The notes under the pieces: model-generated
What the model saw: only the letters and a program-made list of their open reading frames with translations
Told to the model about the DNA's origin: nothing
The model's database searches: none
Shown here: positions 42,034-51,086 of the stretch, one piece after another
Position numbering within the stretch: the stretch's first letter is position 1
Layout: each line of letters begins with the position of its first letter
Position numbers and translations under genes: made by a program
Source of the DNA: Clostridia bacterium
GTDB lineage: Bacteria > Bacillota > Clostridia > Lutisporales > Lutisporaceae
Assembly: GCA_035628995.1 (NCBI GenBank)
Contig: DASPIR010000034.1
Span: forward strand, 186,001-250,000
DNA: 64,000 nucleotides
Direction of reading: 5' to 3'

Positions 42034-44127
42034 CTATTTAGTCTTTATTTCCTGTACTCCTGATACGGAGCTGTCTGCATCCATTGTAAATGAGCTTTTA
42101 ACTTTCTCATTAGCAAAGTAGATGTTTCCAGTAACCTTATTCTTTGTTAAATTGAAGTTCTCAGCTTCAACATAAATGTCTCCAACGAAGAATCCATACT
42201 GGAGAGTAGTGTATGGGCTCTTTATTGTTAATGATGGTGCTGTTAAAGTAAATGAATGGGTTGCTCTCTTTTTGTCTTTTGGATCGTTATGAGTGTAAAG
42301 ACCTATCTTACGCTTAAGAGCCTTTGTTTTGTCATTCTTATCATAGAATGTGCCTTCAACTACAAGATTCTTATCTGTAGTAAGGTCTGTTATAGGAACA
42401 ATTATCCAATAGCCATTTTTGCTTATTGCTTTTTCAAAAGCTGCTGCAGTTTGTACTTGTGTAGGAGTTGCAGTTGATACTGCATCTACATCAAATAATA
42501 TCTGCTTTCCTGTTATAGAGCTTGTAGCATCCATTGTGAATGTATCTTTAGCAGCCTGAGTTGTGAAATATACATTTCCGTCAACTTTAGCAGATACTAA
42601 CTTGAAGTTGCTTGCTGCAACGTAAAGATCCCCTTTGAAAGTACCCTTTGAGATGTTAGCATTTGTACTCTTTATTGTTAATTTTGGTGCTGTCAAAGTG
42701 AAACTAGCTGTAGTCTTATGATTTTCATCTTGAGTATAAAGAGCTACTTTACGTGTTACAACAGGTGGAACCTTTTTGTTATAAGTGTCACCATCTAAAA
42801 CAAGTGGTTTATCATAAGTTAAATCTTTTAATGCACAAATAATCCATGGGCCATTTTTGCCTAAAGATTTTTCAAATTCAGCTTCTTTATATGTTATCGA
42901 AGCTGTTGAAACTGCATCTATTGTGTCTACTGTTGGTTCGATAGATTTTATTGCTGTAACAATTGCTTTAACATATCCGTCTGTATCTACCAGAGTGGAT
43001 CCGCTAACTGCATCAACCATACCTGTCTTAGTAGTTCCTGCAAGCTTCTTAAGCAAATCTGATGCTGATTTTCCAGAAACATATGATCTGATTGCTGCTA
43101 ATGACTCGTCAACAGGTGTTGTAGCTTTAGCCTTTTCAGCCATGTTTTTGCTGTACTGAGCTGCGTTAGCAAGCTTGGAACCCAATACTTTGCCTTCAGC
43201 AAAGTTCTTGCCGAAATCAGCATCTGAGTTCGGAACTCCTACTGAAGTAGCTTTATCCATAACCTGGTAATCGTCAATTATTGAACCGACGATTTTGTTG
43301 TCTGACATTGCAACTGCTGCAAGTGTGAAGCATTTTGTTCCGTGTGCAGCGAATTCAGCTTTTGCAAGTCTTACGGAATTTGCTATTTTCTCATCTACCT
43401 GAACTGCTGTAGCCTTTTTAGCTTCTTTTGCAGCTGCAACGATAGCTGATAAGTAACCATGTGTATCAACCAATGTAGCACCGCTTACTGCATCTACCAT
43501 TGCTTCTTTTGTAGTTGCTGCAAGTTTTGCTTCAAGTTCTGCTACTGTTTTTCCTGTAGCATATTTTTCAATAGCGTCCATTGACTTGTCAACTGGTGTT
43601 GTTGCACCAGCTGCTTCTTTCATGTGCTCACTGTAAGCCTCTGCATTTGCTCTCTTGGAGCCTAAAACTTTGCCTTCTGCGAAGTTCTTGCCGAAATCAA
43701 CACTTGAATTCGGAACTCCTACTGAAGTGGCTTTGTCCATTACCTGATAATCATCAATTATTGCATCGACGATCTTATCGCCTGCCATTGCTACTATTGC
43801 TACTGTGAAACTCCTTGTTCCATGAGCAGCGAATTCAGCTTTACCAATTGTTACAGGAACTGTCTTAACAACAACTGGAGCTGGAGCTGGAGCAGGAGCA
43901 GGTGTTACTACTGGCGCTGGCTTTGGTGCTGGCGCTGGCTTTGGTGCCGGCGCTGGCTTCGGTGCCGGTGCTGGTGTTGGCTTTGGTGCTGGCTTAGCAG
44001 GTGTAGTGGTAGTTTCTCCTGTAGCTGCTGAAACAGCATCTACGCCGTATGGTCCCATATGTGGGCCGGCCAATAGAACTGAGAGTAAAAACACAGCTGC
44101 TAATAGATAAGATAATGTTTTTTTCAA
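42034..44127 (-). CDS. Secreted repeat protein with Pro-rich linker and SGAT-like (FMN-bind) motifs
   Basis: A 697-residue exported protein: signal peptide (KKTLSYLLAAVFLLSVLLAG), an APKPAP-rich linker (about 43-90), two related domains of about 140 residues (KAEFAAHGT...DDYQVMDKATSVGVPN...VDAVSGATLVDT and ...VDAVSGSTLVDT), then two related beta-rich domains (FEKSLGKNGPWIICALKDLT and FEKAISKNGYWIIVPITDLT). The SGAT and SGST ends resemble the FMN_bind flavinylation site, where Thr carries FMN. DAVS-x-A/S-T/S occurs five times at domain edges. It might be a covalent flavoprotein at the cell surface; this is inference. Confidence 0.75.
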   Translation of the reverse strand: MKKTLSYLLAAVFLLSVLLAGPHMGPYGVDAVSAATGETTTTPAKPAPKPTPAPAPKPAPAPKPAPAPKPAPVVTPAPAPAPAPVVVKTVPVTIGKAEFAAHGTRSFTVAIVAMAGDKIVDAIIDDYQVMDKATSVGVPNSSVDFGKNFAEGKVLGSKRANAEAYSEHMKEAAGATTPVDKSMDAIEKYATGKTVAELEAKLAATTKEAMVDAVSGATLVDTHGYLSAIVAAAKEAKKATAVQVDEKIANSVRLAKAEFAAHGTKCFTLAAVAMSDNKIVGSIIDDYQVMDKATSVGVPNSDADFGKNFAEGKVLGSKLANAAQYSKNMAEKAKATTPVDESLAAIRSYVSGKSASDLLKKLAGTTKTGMVDAVSGSTLVDTDGYVKAIVTAIKSIEPTVDTIDAVSTASITYKEAEFEKSLGKNGPWIICALKDLTYDKPLVLDGDTYNKKVPPVVTRKVALYTQDENHKTTASFTLTAPKLTIKSTNANISKGTFKGDLYVAASNFKLVSAKVDGNVYFTTQAAKDTFTMDATSSITGKQILFDVDAVSTATPTQVQTAAAFEKAISKNGYWIIVPITDLTTDKNLVVEGTFYDKNDKTKALKRKIGLYTHNDPKDKKRATHSFTLTAPSLTIKSPYTTLQYGFFVGDIYVEAENFNLTKNKVTGNIYFANEKVKSSFTMDADSSVSGVQEIKTK

Positions 44128-44387
44128 CTAAATACCCTCCTTGATTATGGTTTATAGATTCCATTTCTACAAAATAAAGTACCCTTTCGACAGTTTGTTA
44201 GTTGATAGCTTGCCTGTTAATTATCAAACTATGAAAAAGATTATTATTGTGTAGAAATATTAACAATTATATTATAGCAATATCATAGCCAAAAGTACAT
44301 GTATAATTAGGAATTTTTTTCTCTATTTATAGAAAATGTAACGCTTGGAAACCTCCGAAAAAGCACTTGTCCTTTAGACTATAGATT

Positions 44388-44451
44388 TAGTGCTTTACAC
44401 AAAGATGTGACCTCCTTAATTTTAGGGGTCACATCTTTGTGTAAGGCACTA
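44388..44451. repeat. 27-base-pair hairpin in the intergenic region
   Basis: 44388-44414 pairs with 44425-44451 with only G-U exceptions (three), loop of 10. There is no U-run on either side, so it is not a standard terminator. A competing 8-bp pair (AAAGCACT at 44370-44377 with AGTGCTTT at 44389-44396) overlaps it. The remaining sequence of the 44128-44500 gap is AT-rich and without genes. It could be a MITE-like element or a regulatory RNA structure. Confidence 0.6.
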
Positions 44452-44500
44452 TTAACAAATTTATTGAGTCTTTCTATCTTCTTATGAGAGTGTTGCATCA

Positions 44501-45127
44501 CTACTGATACATATTTTTACTATTACCATCAACTGAGACTTGATACTGCTGTGCTAGTTGGCTTACGCGCGCTTGATCCTCCGGAACAACCTGATACATA
44601 TTGCCAATCTTAGTGGTCATTTGCTGATTCGCTTGTTCTAACGGATAATATCCTTTTTCGACCATATACTGCCATACATCATATGCATGAGAACTGCTCA
44701 TTAGAAATGCTGTTTCTAAAAAGCCACGAATCTCCGGATTGGCTGCATCCATTGCTGACCAAGCATATTCTCGACCTGAGCGTTTTAAAGTAAGCAAGTA
44801 TGCAGTGGCCATTTCCCTGTCATTCATATCACTTATAGTAGTTCTAGGCTGAACTGGCGGATATTGAGCAACTTTTGATTGTGTGTAGCTTGGCAGGTTT
44901 CCCTGGATTTTAAATCTCGGAAGCTCTTTTTGGGCGCCCTGTTGATTATTAATAAACTCTACTTTCATATTATAATCACGGACATGATAGGGAAAATGCC
45001 TTTCAAATATTGTTCTTAGCTCGGGGTCAGTGACATGATCAAGCATATAGGCCATGTTAGTGATACTGTTCACACAGCTCATAGCCAATTCATGCATATC
45101 GTGCAATTCGTGTGCTGCTAATTGCAT
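44501..45127 (-). CDS. CotF-like spore coat protein
   Basis: About 208 residues with the Coat_F pattern: two helical ferritin-like halves (HELHDMHELAMSCVNSITNMAYMLDHVTDPELRTIFERHF split over the first, and NDREMATAYLLTLKRSGREYAWSAMDAANPEIRGFL for the second) and a Gln-rich tail (QANQQMTTK). It is likely deposited in the spore coat. The start MQLAAHE has GGAGG 10 bases upstream; the longer frame has no site. cwlD, another spore gene, lies next. Confidence 0.8.
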   Translation of the reverse strand: MQLAAHELHDMHELAMSCVNSITNMAYMLDHVTDPELRTIFERHFPYHVRDYNMKVEFINNQQGAQKELPRFKIQGNLPSYTQSKVAQYPPVQPRTTISDMNDREMATAYLLTLKRSGREYAWSAMDAANPEIRGFLETAFLMSSSHAYDVWQYMVEKGYYPLEQANQQMTTKIGNMYQVVPEDQARVSQLAQQYQVSVDGNSKNMYQ

Positions 45128-45209
45128 AGCAATAATTCCTCCTTGTGTGATATTTGTACAATAAGGATAATTTATGCTTTCTTTTCCCACTTTATACATA
45201 ATCGGCTAA

Positions 45210-45944
45210 CTAATTTACCGTTCTCTGTTCACCCTCCATATACTTCACAATGCCAACAAATATACTCCAGGCGACCTTCTCTTGATAGTGTTCATCATCC
45301 AATAGATGCTCCTCTTCATGGTTTGAGAGGAAACCGCATTCTATAAGGGCTCCTGGCATATTGTTGTTTTTCAATATATATACTGAGTCAGTCGGTTTTG
45401 CCTTTCTGTTGTTCCCTCTATTCAGCACCTTTATAACCTCGTTCTGGATTACCTCTGCCAGCTTCCTGGACTTATCGTCATTCTTCAGGTAAAAGGTTTG
45501 GGCTCCATAATACTGAGATTCTGTAAAGCTGTTTAAATGAATGCTTATTAGAATATCAGCCCCACAGCTGTTAATCAATGCATGTCGGTTTTTCAGATCC
45601 TCGCTTTTCCTTGTTTCTCTTCCATTTCCACCCTCAGTGTAGAGACCTGAGTCGTCTTCCCTTATCATAATGGCTGTACCGCCGCCCTGCTCTACCAGCC
45701 TTCTTAGCTTCAGTGCAATCTTAAGGTTGACTTCCTCTTCAGTAATCCCGCTATCCCCCGATGCCCCAGGGTCCCGTCCTCCATGCCCTGCGTCTATAAC
45801 CACAACTGCACTCCTTATGGGAAGAGAAAACGCCGTCGTGGTAGTTTTACTTATAAAGCCTATGCTAATTAGCAATGCCAACACCCACATGAATTTGAAA
45901 ATATACCTCCCAGCTTTGCTTCTATCAATTATATAGAGTCTCAA
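45210..45944 (-). CDS. cwlD: N-acetylmuramoyl-L-alanine amidase CwlD
   Basis: About 244 residues: one membrane anchor (FKFMWVLALLISIGFIS), then an Amidase_3 zinc domain with VVVIDAGHGGRDPGA (His), EEEVNLKIALKL (Glu), ISIHLNSF (His) and ALIECGFLSN (catalytic Glu). CwlD removes peptide side chains during muramic-delta-lactam formation in the spore cortex. The TTG at 45944 has GGAGG 8 bases upstream; a GTG three codons earlier overlaps the site. Confidence 0.92.
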   Translation of the reverse strand: MRLYIIDRSKAGRYIFKFMWVLALLISIGFISKTTTTAFSLPIRSAVVVIDAGHGGRDPGASGDSGITEEEVNLKIALKLRRLVEQGGGTAIMIREDDSGLYTEGGNGRETRKSEDLKNRHALINSCGADILISIHLNSFTESQYYGAQTFYLKNDDKSRKLAEVIQNEVIKVLNRGNNRKAKPTDSVYILKNNNMPGALIECGFLSNHEEEHLLDDEHYQEKVAWSIFVGIVKYMEGEQRTVN

Positions 45945-46173
45945 CCCGCACACCTCCGTACATGCTAACTTAACTGCATTAAATTGCCGTTTATTTTATG
46001 ATATTCACCTGGCTTTTTATAAAGAACATAGATTCTTGCTAAACTTTTATGTAAATAAACACCCCGTTTATACATGACTTATAAAAATTATGTAAACTTA
46101 CGGTATATTGACTTTTCAAAAATCTAGCTGATACTTACAATAGGTAAAGGTATGGGGAATGGGTCTTACGAAA

Positions 46174-46180
46174 TGTCGAA
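46174..46180 (+). promoter_or_regulatory. Possible Spo0A box
   Basis: TGTCGAA at 46174-46180 is the exact core of the 0A box, located about 130 bases upstream of the hypothetical gene at 46308 in a 363-base gap. A seven-base match can occur by chance, so this is only suggestive. The rest of the gap is AT-rich with no clear gene. Confidence 0.3.
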
Positions 46181-46307
46181 ACTAGTGATAAACTACAAAT
46201 ATGATGAATAGTGTAATATTGATAAAGTTGAGTCTGGTTACCACTTATACTTTTAAAGGTTAATACTACAAGTTAAACTATATCTTAATATCAAAGGAAG
46301 GTAATTT

Positions 46308-46895
46308 ATGAAAAATAAAGTAACCTTTATTGTTTTAGCAATAATAGTTGTTTCACTATTTTTGGTGGTTAAATTTAGCAACAGTGCTAAAACAATAGAA
46401 GAGGCAATAACCACCCCAGGTTCAAAGCCAATAAATATTATACATGAGGAAAAAACAGATAAAGGAAGCATAGTATTTTATAATCATTTAGGTGAGAATG
46501 ATTTATCAACCGCCTTTGTAAAAAAGAACATAAGCGGGTATAAGACTGTTTACAGTGGTATCCAAGGGGACATGAAATTAGTTTTAAATAAATATGGAGT
46601 ATCATACCAATATTTTCCTGGCATAGTAGAAACCTCACTCCCGATATATTTCGGAATTATTGGCAATCCCGATATTAGACAAGTAAAGATTATAGAAAAG
46701 AAAAGAAATATTGAAGACCAAGCGAAAATTATTAATGCTAAAGACATAAGAATATGGCTTATATATATGAGTAAATTTGAGGGTTCAGACTTTGAAATCC
46801 TTGGTATTTCAGCAGATGGTAAGGAATTAACTAGAATAGATGATAATATTTCACCCTACTATGCAGATCAAAAACCATTTAAAAGTACCTATTAG
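46308..46895 (+). CDS. Hypothetical membrane-anchored protein
   Basis: A 195-residue protein with one N-terminal hydrophobic helix (VTFIVLAIIVVSLFLVV) and an outside domain of mixed beta/alpha composition (IHEEKTDKGSIVFYNHLGEN, VYSGIQGDMKLVLNKYGVSYQ, SLPIYFGIIGNPDI). I do not recognise the family. GGAAGG lies 6 bases before the ATG. It lies between spore genes and aminopeptidases and seems monocistronic. Confidence 0.75.
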   Translation: MKNKVTFIVLAIIVVSLFLVVKFSNSAKTIEEAITTPGSKPINIIHEEKTDKGSIVFYNHLGENDLSTAFVKKNISGYKTVYSGIQGDMKLVLNKYGVSYQYFPGIVETSLPIYFGIIGNPDIRQVKIIEKKRNIEDQAKIINAKDIRIWLIYMSKFEGSDFEILGISADGKELTRIDDNISPYYADQKPFKSTY

Positions 46896-46994
46896 CAATT
46901 AATAACTTCACTCTTATGCTTCAAGTTTGAGTTACCATTTAATATGTTATAATGTTCTGTGTATATCTAATTCAAGTTCTGGAGGTTGTGTGAA

Positions 46995-48098
46995 TTGGTT
47001 GACGAAGGACTTAATAAAATGGCCAAGGTGCTGGTGGATTACTCTCTCTCCATTAAGGAGGGTGACAAGTTGCTTATCCAAGGACATGAAATAACAATAC
47101 CCCTTATTAAGGAAGTATATAAGGAAGCCCTTATTAGAGGTGCACACCCCGACGTACGAGTGCTTGTTGAGGAGCTTCAGGAAATATTATATAAATATGG
47201 AAACGATGAGCAGATAAAATATGTTTCACCCGTGATACAATGCAGTACAGAGAAGTATAATGCAACTTTAAGAATCGGCGGCAGTTATCACAGCAAACCG
47301 CTTCTAAATATTGACTCTGCTAAGATAAGAAGCTTGGAGGCTTCCCGCAGGAAGCTAGGTGCTGCCCAGCAAAGAAGAACGCTGGAAGGCAACCTGCGCT
47401 GGAGTTTAACCTATTTTCCCACTACTGCAGGCGCAATGGAAGCGAATATGTCACTTTCGGAATATGAGGATTTTGTTTTCTCAGCATGTTTTATAGACAA
47501 AGATGACCCAATAGCAGAGTGGAGTAAACTCAAAGCAGATCAGCAGAGAATTGTGGATTTCCTGATGAAAAAGAATCATATTAGAATGATTGCCAAGGAT
47601 ACCGACCTTTCTTTAAAGGTTGGAGGCAGAACCTGGATAAACAGCTGCGGAACAACAAACATGCCAAGCGGTGAGGTTTTTACCGGTCCTGTTGAGGATT
47701 CACTGAACGGGTATATACGCTATACTTTTCCTGCAATAAGGTCAGGAACTCAGGTGGAGGATGTTCTACTGAACTTTGAAAATGGCAGGGTTGTTAAAGC
47801 TAATGCAAAGCGGGGTGCAGACTATCTTAATGCAATGATAAATATGGATGAAGGCTCATGTTATGCAGGTGAGTTTGCCTTTGGAACAAACTACGGTATA
47901 AAACGCTTCACCAATAATATACTGTATGATGAAAAAATCGGCGGCACTATACATATTGCACTGGGCACGGCATATCCCGCAACCGGCTCCAAAAATGAAT
48001 CAGGGCTGCATTGGGATATGTTATGTGATATGAGAGACGGCGGAGAGGTCTACGCCGATGGTGAACTCATATATAAGAATGGAAAGTTTATTTTTTAG
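46995..48098 (+). CDS. M29-family aminopeptidase, first tandem copy
   Basis: A 367-residue metallo-aminopeptidase of the AmpS/PepS family. The metal-binding C-terminal part is intact: EDVLLNFENGRVV, GEFAFGTNYGIK, DEKIGGTIHIALG and HWDMLCDM. These enzymes cleave N-terminal residues using two divalent metals. The start TTG at 46995 has GGAGG 9 bases upstream, and MVDEGLNKMAKVL aligns with the next gene's MVDARLTKLAKVL; an earlier TTG abuts the ribosome site. Confidence 0.9.
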   Translation: MVDEGLNKMAKVLVDYSLSIKEGDKLLIQGHEITIPLIKEVYKEALIRGAHPDVRVLVEELQEILYKYGNDEQIKYVSPVIQCSTEKYNATLRIGGSYHSKPLLNIDSAKIRSLEASRRKLGAAQQRRTLEGNLRWSLTYFPTTAGAMEANMSLSEYEDFVFSACFIDKDDPIAEWSKLKADQQRIVDFLMKKNHIRMIAKDTDLSLKVGGRTWINSCGTTNMPSGEVFTGPVEDSLNGYIRYTFPAIRSGTQVEDVLLNFENGRVVKANAKRGADYLNAMINMDEGSCYAGEFAFGTNYGIKRFTNNILYDEKIGGTIHIALGTAYPATGSKNESGLHWDMLCDMRDGGEVYADGELIYKNGKFIF

Positions 48099-48113
48099 AG
48101 GGGAGACGATATT

Positions 48114-49214
48114 ATGGTGGATGCAAGATTAACCAAGCTTGCCAAGGTACTAGTAAATTACAGTCTAAAGCTGAAGAAAGGAGATCTGTTTGTAATTGAG
48201 GGCAATACCATCTGTGAGCCTCTTGCTCTTGAAGTTTACAAGGAAGCTCTTGCAGCAGGAGCCAATCCAATCCTGATGCCTAACTTTGAGGCATATAAGG
48301 AAATATTGCTGAGGAATGGCAGCGAGGAGCAAATAACATATTCCAACCCACTTGGCATTGAGATGATGAAAAGAGCCGATGCTATGCTCACCATATGGGC
48401 AGAAATAAACACCAAGGCCCTTACATCCATTGATCCAATCAGGCTTAACCTTATATCAAGGGGCAGAAAGCAGATGATGGATATATTCCATGAGCGTTTG
48501 GAAAAAGGTGAAATGCGATGGTGCGGCACCCAGTACCCAACCTATGCATCAGCTATGGATGCAAACATGTCCCTTACTGAATATGAGGAATTTGTATTCA
48601 GTTCCGGCTATATGGATTTCCCAGACCCAACAAAAGAATGGCTGAGAATTCATGATGAGCAGCAGAGGTTGGTAGATTACTTGAATACCAAGGAGAAAAT
48701 CGAGGTTAAGTCTAAGGATACACACCTGACCTTCAATGCGGCGGGCAGGAAATGGGAGAACTGCGACGGTACTGTTAACTTCCCCGATGGCGAGGTATTC
48801 ACCAGCCCCGTTGAGGATTCAATGAATGGCCATGTGAGGTTCTCCTATCCTGCAATTTACATGAACAGAGAAGTGGAAGATGTGGAACTTACCTTTGAGA
48901 ATGGAAGGGTTGTGTCAGCCAAAGCAAAAAAAGATGAAGCCTTCTTAAATGAGATGCTGAAAACGGATGAGGGTGCCAAAGCTGTTGGCGAATTCGCCAT
49001 TGGCACCAACTATAATATAAAGCAATTCACAAAGAATACACTCTTTGATGAAAAAATAGGCGGAACCATACATATTGCTGTAGGAGCCAGTGTCGGGGAA
49101 ACAGGGGGCAAAAACAAGTCAGCCATCCACTGGGATATGATATGCGACATGAGTGAAGGCGAAATATTCGCCGACGGTGAACTATTCTATAAGGATGGAA
49201 AGTGGATAGTATAA
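48114..49214 (+). CDS. M29-family aminopeptidase, second tandem copy
   Basis: A 366-residue paralogue of the preceding gene, alignable without major gaps over its whole length, with the same metal-site blocks (EDVELTFENGRVV, GEFAIGTNYNIK, DEKIGGTIHIAVG, HWDMICDM). It starts 15 bases after the first copy's stop with a GAGGGGAG site. The tandem duplication suggests divided substrate preference or a heterodimer; both are inference. Confidence 0.9.
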   Translation: MVDARLTKLAKVLVNYSLKLKKGDLFVIEGNTICEPLALEVYKEALAAGANPILMPNFEAYKEILLRNGSEEQITYSNPLGIEMMKRADAMLTIWAEINTKALTSIDPIRLNLISRGRKQMMDIFHERLEKGEMRWCGTQYPTYASAMDANMSLTEYEEFVFSSGYMDFPDPTKEWLRIHDEQQRLVDYLNTKEKIEVKSKDTHLTFNAAGRKWENCDGTVNFPDGEVFTSPVEDSMNGHVRFSYPAIYMNREVEDVELTFENGRVVSAKAKKDEAFLNEMLKTDEGAKAVGEFAIGTNYNIKQFTKNTLFDEKIGGTIHIAVGASVGETGGKNKSAIHWDMICDMSEGEIFADGELFYKDGKWIV

Positions 49215-49232
49215 ATATTTCATAGTTAAAAA

Positions 49233-49272
49233 TAAAAACGCCTTACGGCTATAAAAACCTACGGCGTTTTTT
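49233..49272 (+). terminator. Terminator after the aminopeptidase pair
   Basis: AAAAACGCC (49234-49242) pairs with GGCGTTTTT (49263-49271) and ends in a T-run, starting about 20 bases after the stop codon. Confidence 0.75.
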
Positions 49273-49330
49273 GTTGAGTCACAGCCCTCTGCAAAGCTTC
49301 TTATATATTCGGCATTGTCCCTCCAAATAC

Positions 49331-49912
49331 TTATTCGGCGAAGCTTTCTCTCAATCTGCGCCCGGCCTCATGGGCTTCAAACTGTATATCTGCCCTATCC
49401 CTGACATGATTATTATCTACATTAGAGACAAGCAAACTCCCTATAATCTCTGTATTTATGCACTTATAGAATAGCTCAAAAACCTTGATAGTACAACCAA
49501 AATAGCTTCTTTCCTCCGGTTCTCCCGCAGTACATGCAATATAACCAATCCTATGCTTTTTAGATATTAAGCTGCTGTTTGTCTTATACTTGCTTGCCCA
49601 GACAGCCTGGCACCTATCAATAAGCTTCTTAAGATCAGAAGTTACTGTATGAAAATATACTGGTGACGATGATATAACAATATCTGCTCTATCAATAGCT
49701 TGATAAACTTGCTGCATTTCATCCTTAATGACGCATCGGCCCAGCTTGTAACAGCCTTCACAAGCGGTGCAGCTTTTTATACCCTGAGAGGAAGCATATA
49801 TCTTCTCCACGCTTACTCCATCTCTCCCAATACCCTCAAGCATCTTATCAATCAGCATATCGCTGTTTTGATTTCTTCTATGACTTCCATATATGGCCAA
49901 AACGTTTATCAT
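49331..49912 (-). CDS. Iron-sulfur flavoprotein-like NAD(P)H/FMN reductase
   Basis: A 193-residue flavodoxin-fold protein. FMN-binding loop IYGSHRRNQNSDML (about 7-20) is followed by the compact cysteine motif CTACEGCYKLGRC (C-x2-C-x2-C-x5-C, about 48-60), which is the 4Fe-4S motif of iron-sulfur flavoproteins (Isf) of methanogens and clostridia. SSPVYFHTVTSDLKKLIDR marks the flavodoxin core. It may transfer electrons to an unknown partner. It stands alone. Confidence 0.85.
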   Translation of the reverse strand: MINVLAIYGSHRRNQNSDMLIDKMLEGIGRDGVSVEKIYASSQGIKSCTACEGCYKLGRCVIKDEMQQVYQAIDRADIVISSSPVYFHTVTSDLKKLIDRCQAVWASKYKTNSSLISKKHRIGYIACTAGEPEERSYFGCTIKVFELFYKCINTEIIGSLLVSNVDNNHVRDRADIQFEAHEAGRRLRESFAE

Positions 49913-49964
49913 TATGTATGTTTACCCTCTCTTCTGTATAAATCTTCGTAGTCATGCCCTAATT

Positions 49965-49995
49965 CGCGGAACTCGAAACGCGTAACGCGCAACCA
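49965..49995. repeat. Heptamer repeat array, half element
   Basis: Units of 7 in a row: GGAACTC, GAAACGC, GTAACGC, GCAACCA. The preceding CTTCGTAGTCATGCCC resembles the centre of the other heptamer elements in this window, but the opposite arm is missing. It lies between the MazG-like and flavoprotein genes. Confidence 0.65.
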
Positions 49996-50015
49996 TTGCC
50001 CCAGCGTCCATCACA

Positions 50016-50435
50016 TTAGCCCTTTATATATCCTTTCCTTATTAGCTTCTCAATATGACTCTGAACCTTCCCTTGAATATCTATAGAGTAGCTTTCTTCC
50101 AATACAAACATCATGGAAATCGCTACTTGAGCCACGTCGAGCAGTTCCTCAGCTATTCTGTCAATTGCCTGCTTTTCTTCCATTTTGCAATTTTCTCCAT
50201 TTAACCCTCTGAACTTTCCAATCAGCTGTGCCAGTTCTCCTGCTTCCTCCATCAGCTTCAGGGCTGTAGACTCTATGTTGGGTTTAAGATTATTAAGTCT
50301 GGGCAAACTGATGCTCTTGAACTCTGTATCTACAAATTTATCCACAAATAATTCCCCCAATTCTTTTCCGTTTATTATTTCATGTAATTTGTTTCTTGTC
50401 CTAAATATATTCGAAACCTTGTACGGGCGATTCAT
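50016..50435 (-). CDS. MazG-like nucleotide pyrophosphohydrolase domain protein
   Basis: A 139-residue protein. The second half holds a MazG-type helical core: STALKLMEEAGELAQLIGKFR (ExxE) and RIAEELLDVAQVAISMM (ExxD), the Mg-binding residues. The N-terminal 55 residues are not recognisable. The ATG and the weak ribosome site (AGGGG) both lie inside a palindromic repeat, so the gene's start may have been created or altered by insertion of that repeat. Confidence 0.75.
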   Translation of the reverse strand: MNRPYKVSNIFRTRNKLHEIINGKELGELFVDKFVDTEFKSISLPRLNNLKPNIESTALKLMEEAGELAQLIGKFRGLNGENCKMEEKQAIDRIAEELLDVAQVAISMMFVLEESYSIDIQGKVQSHIEKLIRKGYIKG

Positions 50436-50448
50436 GAATCGCCCCTAC
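50421..50448. repeat. REP-like palindrome at the boundary of two genes
   Basis: A 28-base palindrome with one mismatch, centre ATTCATGAAT, arms GTACGGGCG and CGCCCCTAC. It contains the stop codon of the PilZ gene and the start codon and ribosome site of the MazG-like gene. It looks like a dispersed repetitive palindrome; I see no second copy in this window. Confidence 0.6.
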
Positions 50449-51086
50449 TTAAATACACTCTCATAAAGTTCTTTCTGTTTCTTCTTAAGCTGCTCCTTAA
50501 ACGTAAACATGGATATAATCTTGGTATTCTCCTCACTCATGTTGATAAATTCACAGCCCATTTCATACATTTTCGAATTAGGCACTTCACTGACTCTTCT
50601 TACTCTGGCTATGCATTCTATGAAATAATTGGCTTTGAGCTTAAAAGCAAAAACTGTATCCTTTGGTAGACAAAGATTCGTCTCTGCCAATACCCCTCCT
50701 GCACTTATATTCTTTATTACTCCATTAAACGTCTTACCTGACTTTGCTACGGAAACATTATTTATAATCATTGGCCTGGCAACAAAGCCGATTTCACAGT
50801 CTACTCTGTTAAATCTTCTTTTCTCTATTTCGCTTAACCCTTTTTCAATAGGTCTTTCTATCAAAACGCTAGTCCCATCCAGAAACTCGACCTTACTATA
50901 AAATTCATACATTTCCATATTATCAATGACAAGGCAGAGTATATCCCAGCCTTCCTTCAGAAGTCCGGTTGTCTTCACAGTCAGAGTAATAGATCTGTCA
51001 GTTATGAGTTTGATATTCCCATATACTTCGACTTCTGTAAACGCTGATATTATAACGACAAGCTGTCCCAGCTTGAACTCCATCAT
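50445..51086 (-). CDS. PilZ-domain c-di-GMP-binding protein (YcgR-like)
   Basis: A 213-residue protein with an N-terminal YcgR/FlgZ-like domain and a C-terminal PilZ domain. The c-di-GMP motifs are present: RRFNR (RxxxR, about 93-97) and NISAGG (D/NxSxxG). Related proteins adjust motility or envelope processes. A second ATG one codon later is equally possible as start. The last codons lie in the palindromic repeat. Confidence 0.88.
   Translation of the reverse strand: MMEFKLGQLVVIISAFTEVEVYGNIKLITDRSITLTVKTTGLLKEGWDILCLVIDNMEMYEFYSKVEFLDGTSVLIERPIEKGLSEIEKRRFNRVDCEIGFVARPMIINNVSVAKSGKTFNGVIKNISAGGVLAETNLCLPKDTVFAFKLKANYFIECIARVRRVSEVPNSKMYEMGCEFINMSEENTKIISMFTFKEQLKKKQKELYESVFK

Noticed and set aside
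45945-46060. Sigma-G type promoter for cwlD (TGAATA with CAATTTA)
   Set aside because: Spacing of 15 bases and weak -10 match make it too uncertain.
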